DNA of 13,554 bases, taken from positions 1 through 13,554 of the forward strand of contig JAJZOM010000252.1 in assembly GCA_021811505.1 (NCBI GenBank). Direction: 5' to 3'. Source of the stretch: Thermoplasmata archaeon. GTDB taxonomy: Archaea > Thermoplasmatota > Thermoplasmata > Thermoplasmatales > Thermoplasmataceae. Under the pieces are notes generated by a model. That model worked only from the letters and a program-made list of their open reading frames with translations. It did not search any database and was not told where the DNA came from. This document shows positions 12,294-13,554 of this stretch, one piece after another (the stretch's first letter is position 1; each line of letters begins with the position of its first letter). The translations under genes were made by a program, and so were the position numbers.

Positions 12294-13554
12294 TTAGAGT
12301 CCTGCGTAGTAATCCTCGTTGTAAGGCTCCGGTTTCAGTCCTTTCCTTTCCCTTATCTTTGCAACAACCTCTTTCTGGAGTTCAGGAGGCACTCTTTGGT
12401 AACCGGCATTTTCGGAGTTCCATAAGACCTTGCCACCAGTCGCGCTTCTGATGGCTGATGCAAAGCCAAACATCCCTGCAACCGGGACCTTTGCGTTAAT
12501 GATCATCTCATCGCCTTCCTGTGTCATTTCCTCTACAACTCCTCTTCTCTGCTGTATTTCGTTTGTCACTGATCCCATTATTTCTATTGGGACATTTATG
12601 TACACTTTCTGGACTGGTTCAAGAAGTATTCTCTTTGCCTGGCACATTGCACCGTATATTGAGTTTCTTCCAGCTGGAATTACCTGGGCGGGTCCTCTGT
12701 GGATGCTGTCTTCGTGAAGTTTTGCATCATAAAGACTTGCCTTTATTCCAAAGACTCGCTCGTTTGCAAGAGGTCCTCTTGCAATAACCTCCTTGAACGA
12801 ATCCATCAGCAGTTCCATGGTTTCATCAAGGTACTGGATACCCTTTGTCACATCCAGCATCATGTTCATGCCCTCCACCATTTCGAGGCCGCGTGCCTCT
12901 TCTCTGGTGAACCCGGCGTTCTGAAGCATCTCAATGACAGCTTTTTTGTCCTTGAACTTGGACCCCTGCGGGATCTTGTTCTCTCTTATAAGTTGAATAG
13001 CCTCCTCGGAAAGCGGTTCAACCTTGAAATAAAACTTGTTGTGCTTGTTGGGTGACTTTCCTTCGAATGGACCGCCAGTCTTTTCTACGGTCTCTCTGTA
13101 TACCACTATAGGATCAGAAGTCTGCACCTCAACCTTGTAGTCGTTCCTTATCCTGTAAAGAGTGACTTCAAGATGCAATTCTCCCATTCCGGATATGAGA
13201 TGTTCACCAGTCTCCTGGTTTATATCTACCTGAATGGACGGGTCTGCCTTTGATACGCTCCTCAAGACATCGACAAGCTTCGGGAGATCAGCAGTGTGTT
13301 TTGCTTCTATGGCAAGAGTCACAACAGGCTCAGTGTAATGTACCATGGGTTCGAAAGGATCCATGTCAGGAATGGAAGAGACTGTAGACCCTGCTATGGC
13401 AGCTTTCAGTCCGACTACTGCAGCAATGTTCCCGGAATCAATCTCATCCACCTGTATCCTGTCGGGACCAACCATCAGTGAAAGCAGCTGTACCTTGAAT
13501 TTGGTATTTCCGGCACCATTGATGTACAGTTCTGTTGTGACTCTTGCCATAGAA
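12294..13554 (-). CDS. fusA: Translation elongation factor aEF-2, C-terminal part (5' end outside window)
   Basis: EF-2 is the GTPase that moves tRNA and mRNA through the ribosome after peptide bond formation. The frame is open at the right edge; the ATG at 13550 is internal, since it encodes the domain II strand 'MARVTTELYINGAGNTKFKV'. About 420 of the usual 730 or so residues are present: part of domain II, domain III (GMGELHLEV), domain IV (SPNKHNKFYFKVEPL onward) and domain V (LLEPVQKVYINVPIEIMGSVTNE), ending 'RKGLKPEPYNEDYYAGL'. The domain IV tip 'LHEDSIHRGPAQVIPAG' carries the histidine (codon 12701-12699) modified to diphthamide in archaea and eukaryotes. The GTP-binding domain is not in the window. 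Confidence 0.96.
   Translation of the reverse strand, partial: SMARVTTELYINGAGNTKFKVQLLSLMVGPDRIQVDEIDSGNIAAVVGLKAAIAGSTVSSIPDMDPFEPMVHYTEPVVTLAIEAKHTADLPKLVDVLRSVSKADPSIQVDINQETGEHLISGMGELHLEVTLYRIRNDYKVEVQTSDPIVVYRETVEKTGGPFEGKSPNKHNKFYFKVEPLSEEAIQLIRENKIPQGSKFKDKKAVIEMLQNAGFTREEARGLEMVEGMNMMLDVTKGIQYLDETMELLMDSFKEVIARGPLANERVFGIKASLYDAKLHEDSIHRGPAQVIPAGRNSIYGAMCQAKRILLEPVQKVYINVPIEIMGSVTNEIQQRRGVVEEMTQEGDEMIINAKVPVAGMFGFASAIRSATGGKVLWNSENAGYQRVPPELQKEVVAKIRERKGLKPEPYNEDYYAGL

Noticed and set aside
1..13554. CRISPR arrays, insertion sequences, integrase or toxin-antitoxin genes
   Set aside because: No regularly spaced repeats, no transposase or integrase frames and no paired terminal repeats were seen; the tRNA 3' end is followed by a pcn terminator, not an integrated element.

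Overview
The window looks like a chromosomal segment from a euryarchaeon, most likely of the Thermoplasmatales/Thermoplasmata. The evidence is a full archaeal information-processing set (PCNA clamp, aEF-2 with a diphthamide-site histidine, a tRNA without encoded CCA), an archaeal small zinc protein of the DUF2175 type, QueC/QueD (which in archaea feed archaeosine), and AT-rich TATA-like boxes centred about 22-27 nt upstream of start codons, the arrangement expected for leaderless archaeal transcripts. The lineage is an inference from gene content and style; no 16S or other marker is present.

Layout, left to right. (1) 1-1024: the tail of a probable PurL, a convergent hairpin, then two small minus-strand genes, one an unrecognised basic protein with an Arg/Gly/Met-rich tail and one a DUF2175-like zinc protein. 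(2) 1144-2695: a two-gene ABC-2 exporter, ATPase plus six-helix permease, overlapping by 20 nt. (3) 2817-4881: a zinc-ribbon multi-pass membrane protein and malate dehydrogenase. (4) 4878-6060, minus strand: queD-queC, overlapping each other by 8 nt and meeting mdh tail to tail with a 4-nt TTAA overlap. (5) 6061-6412: a gene-poor stretch with inverted repeats. (6) 6413-8464: a DppB-type and a DppC-type peptide/nickel permease arranged convergently with 6 nt between them. (7) 8465-8924: an intergenic region with a palindromic element, followed by tRNA-Arg(CCU). (8) 8925-10701: PCNA (minus) and an MscS-type channel (plus), divergent. (9) 10809-12181, minus: a 69-residue possible Sm-fold protein and a second DppC-type permease. 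(10) 12294-13554, minus: the C-terminal 420 residues of aEF-2, running off the right edge.

Most genes appear to be transcribed singly. Only the ABC-2 exporter pair and queD-queC look like tight operons. QueD and QueC act in succession-related steps of preQ0 synthesis, and the tRNA-Arg in this window carries G15, the archaeosine target position. The two DppC-type permeases and one DppB-type permease are separated from each other and from any ATPase or solute-binding protein. Both DppC copies lack the usual GTDxxGRD segment, which suggests one divergent archaeal subfamily. No mobile element, CRISPR array or defence cassette is visible. I see no clear new multi-gene system; the most unusual items are the split permease genes with their palindromic upstream elements, the zinc-ribbon membrane protein, and the two small unrecognised proteins.
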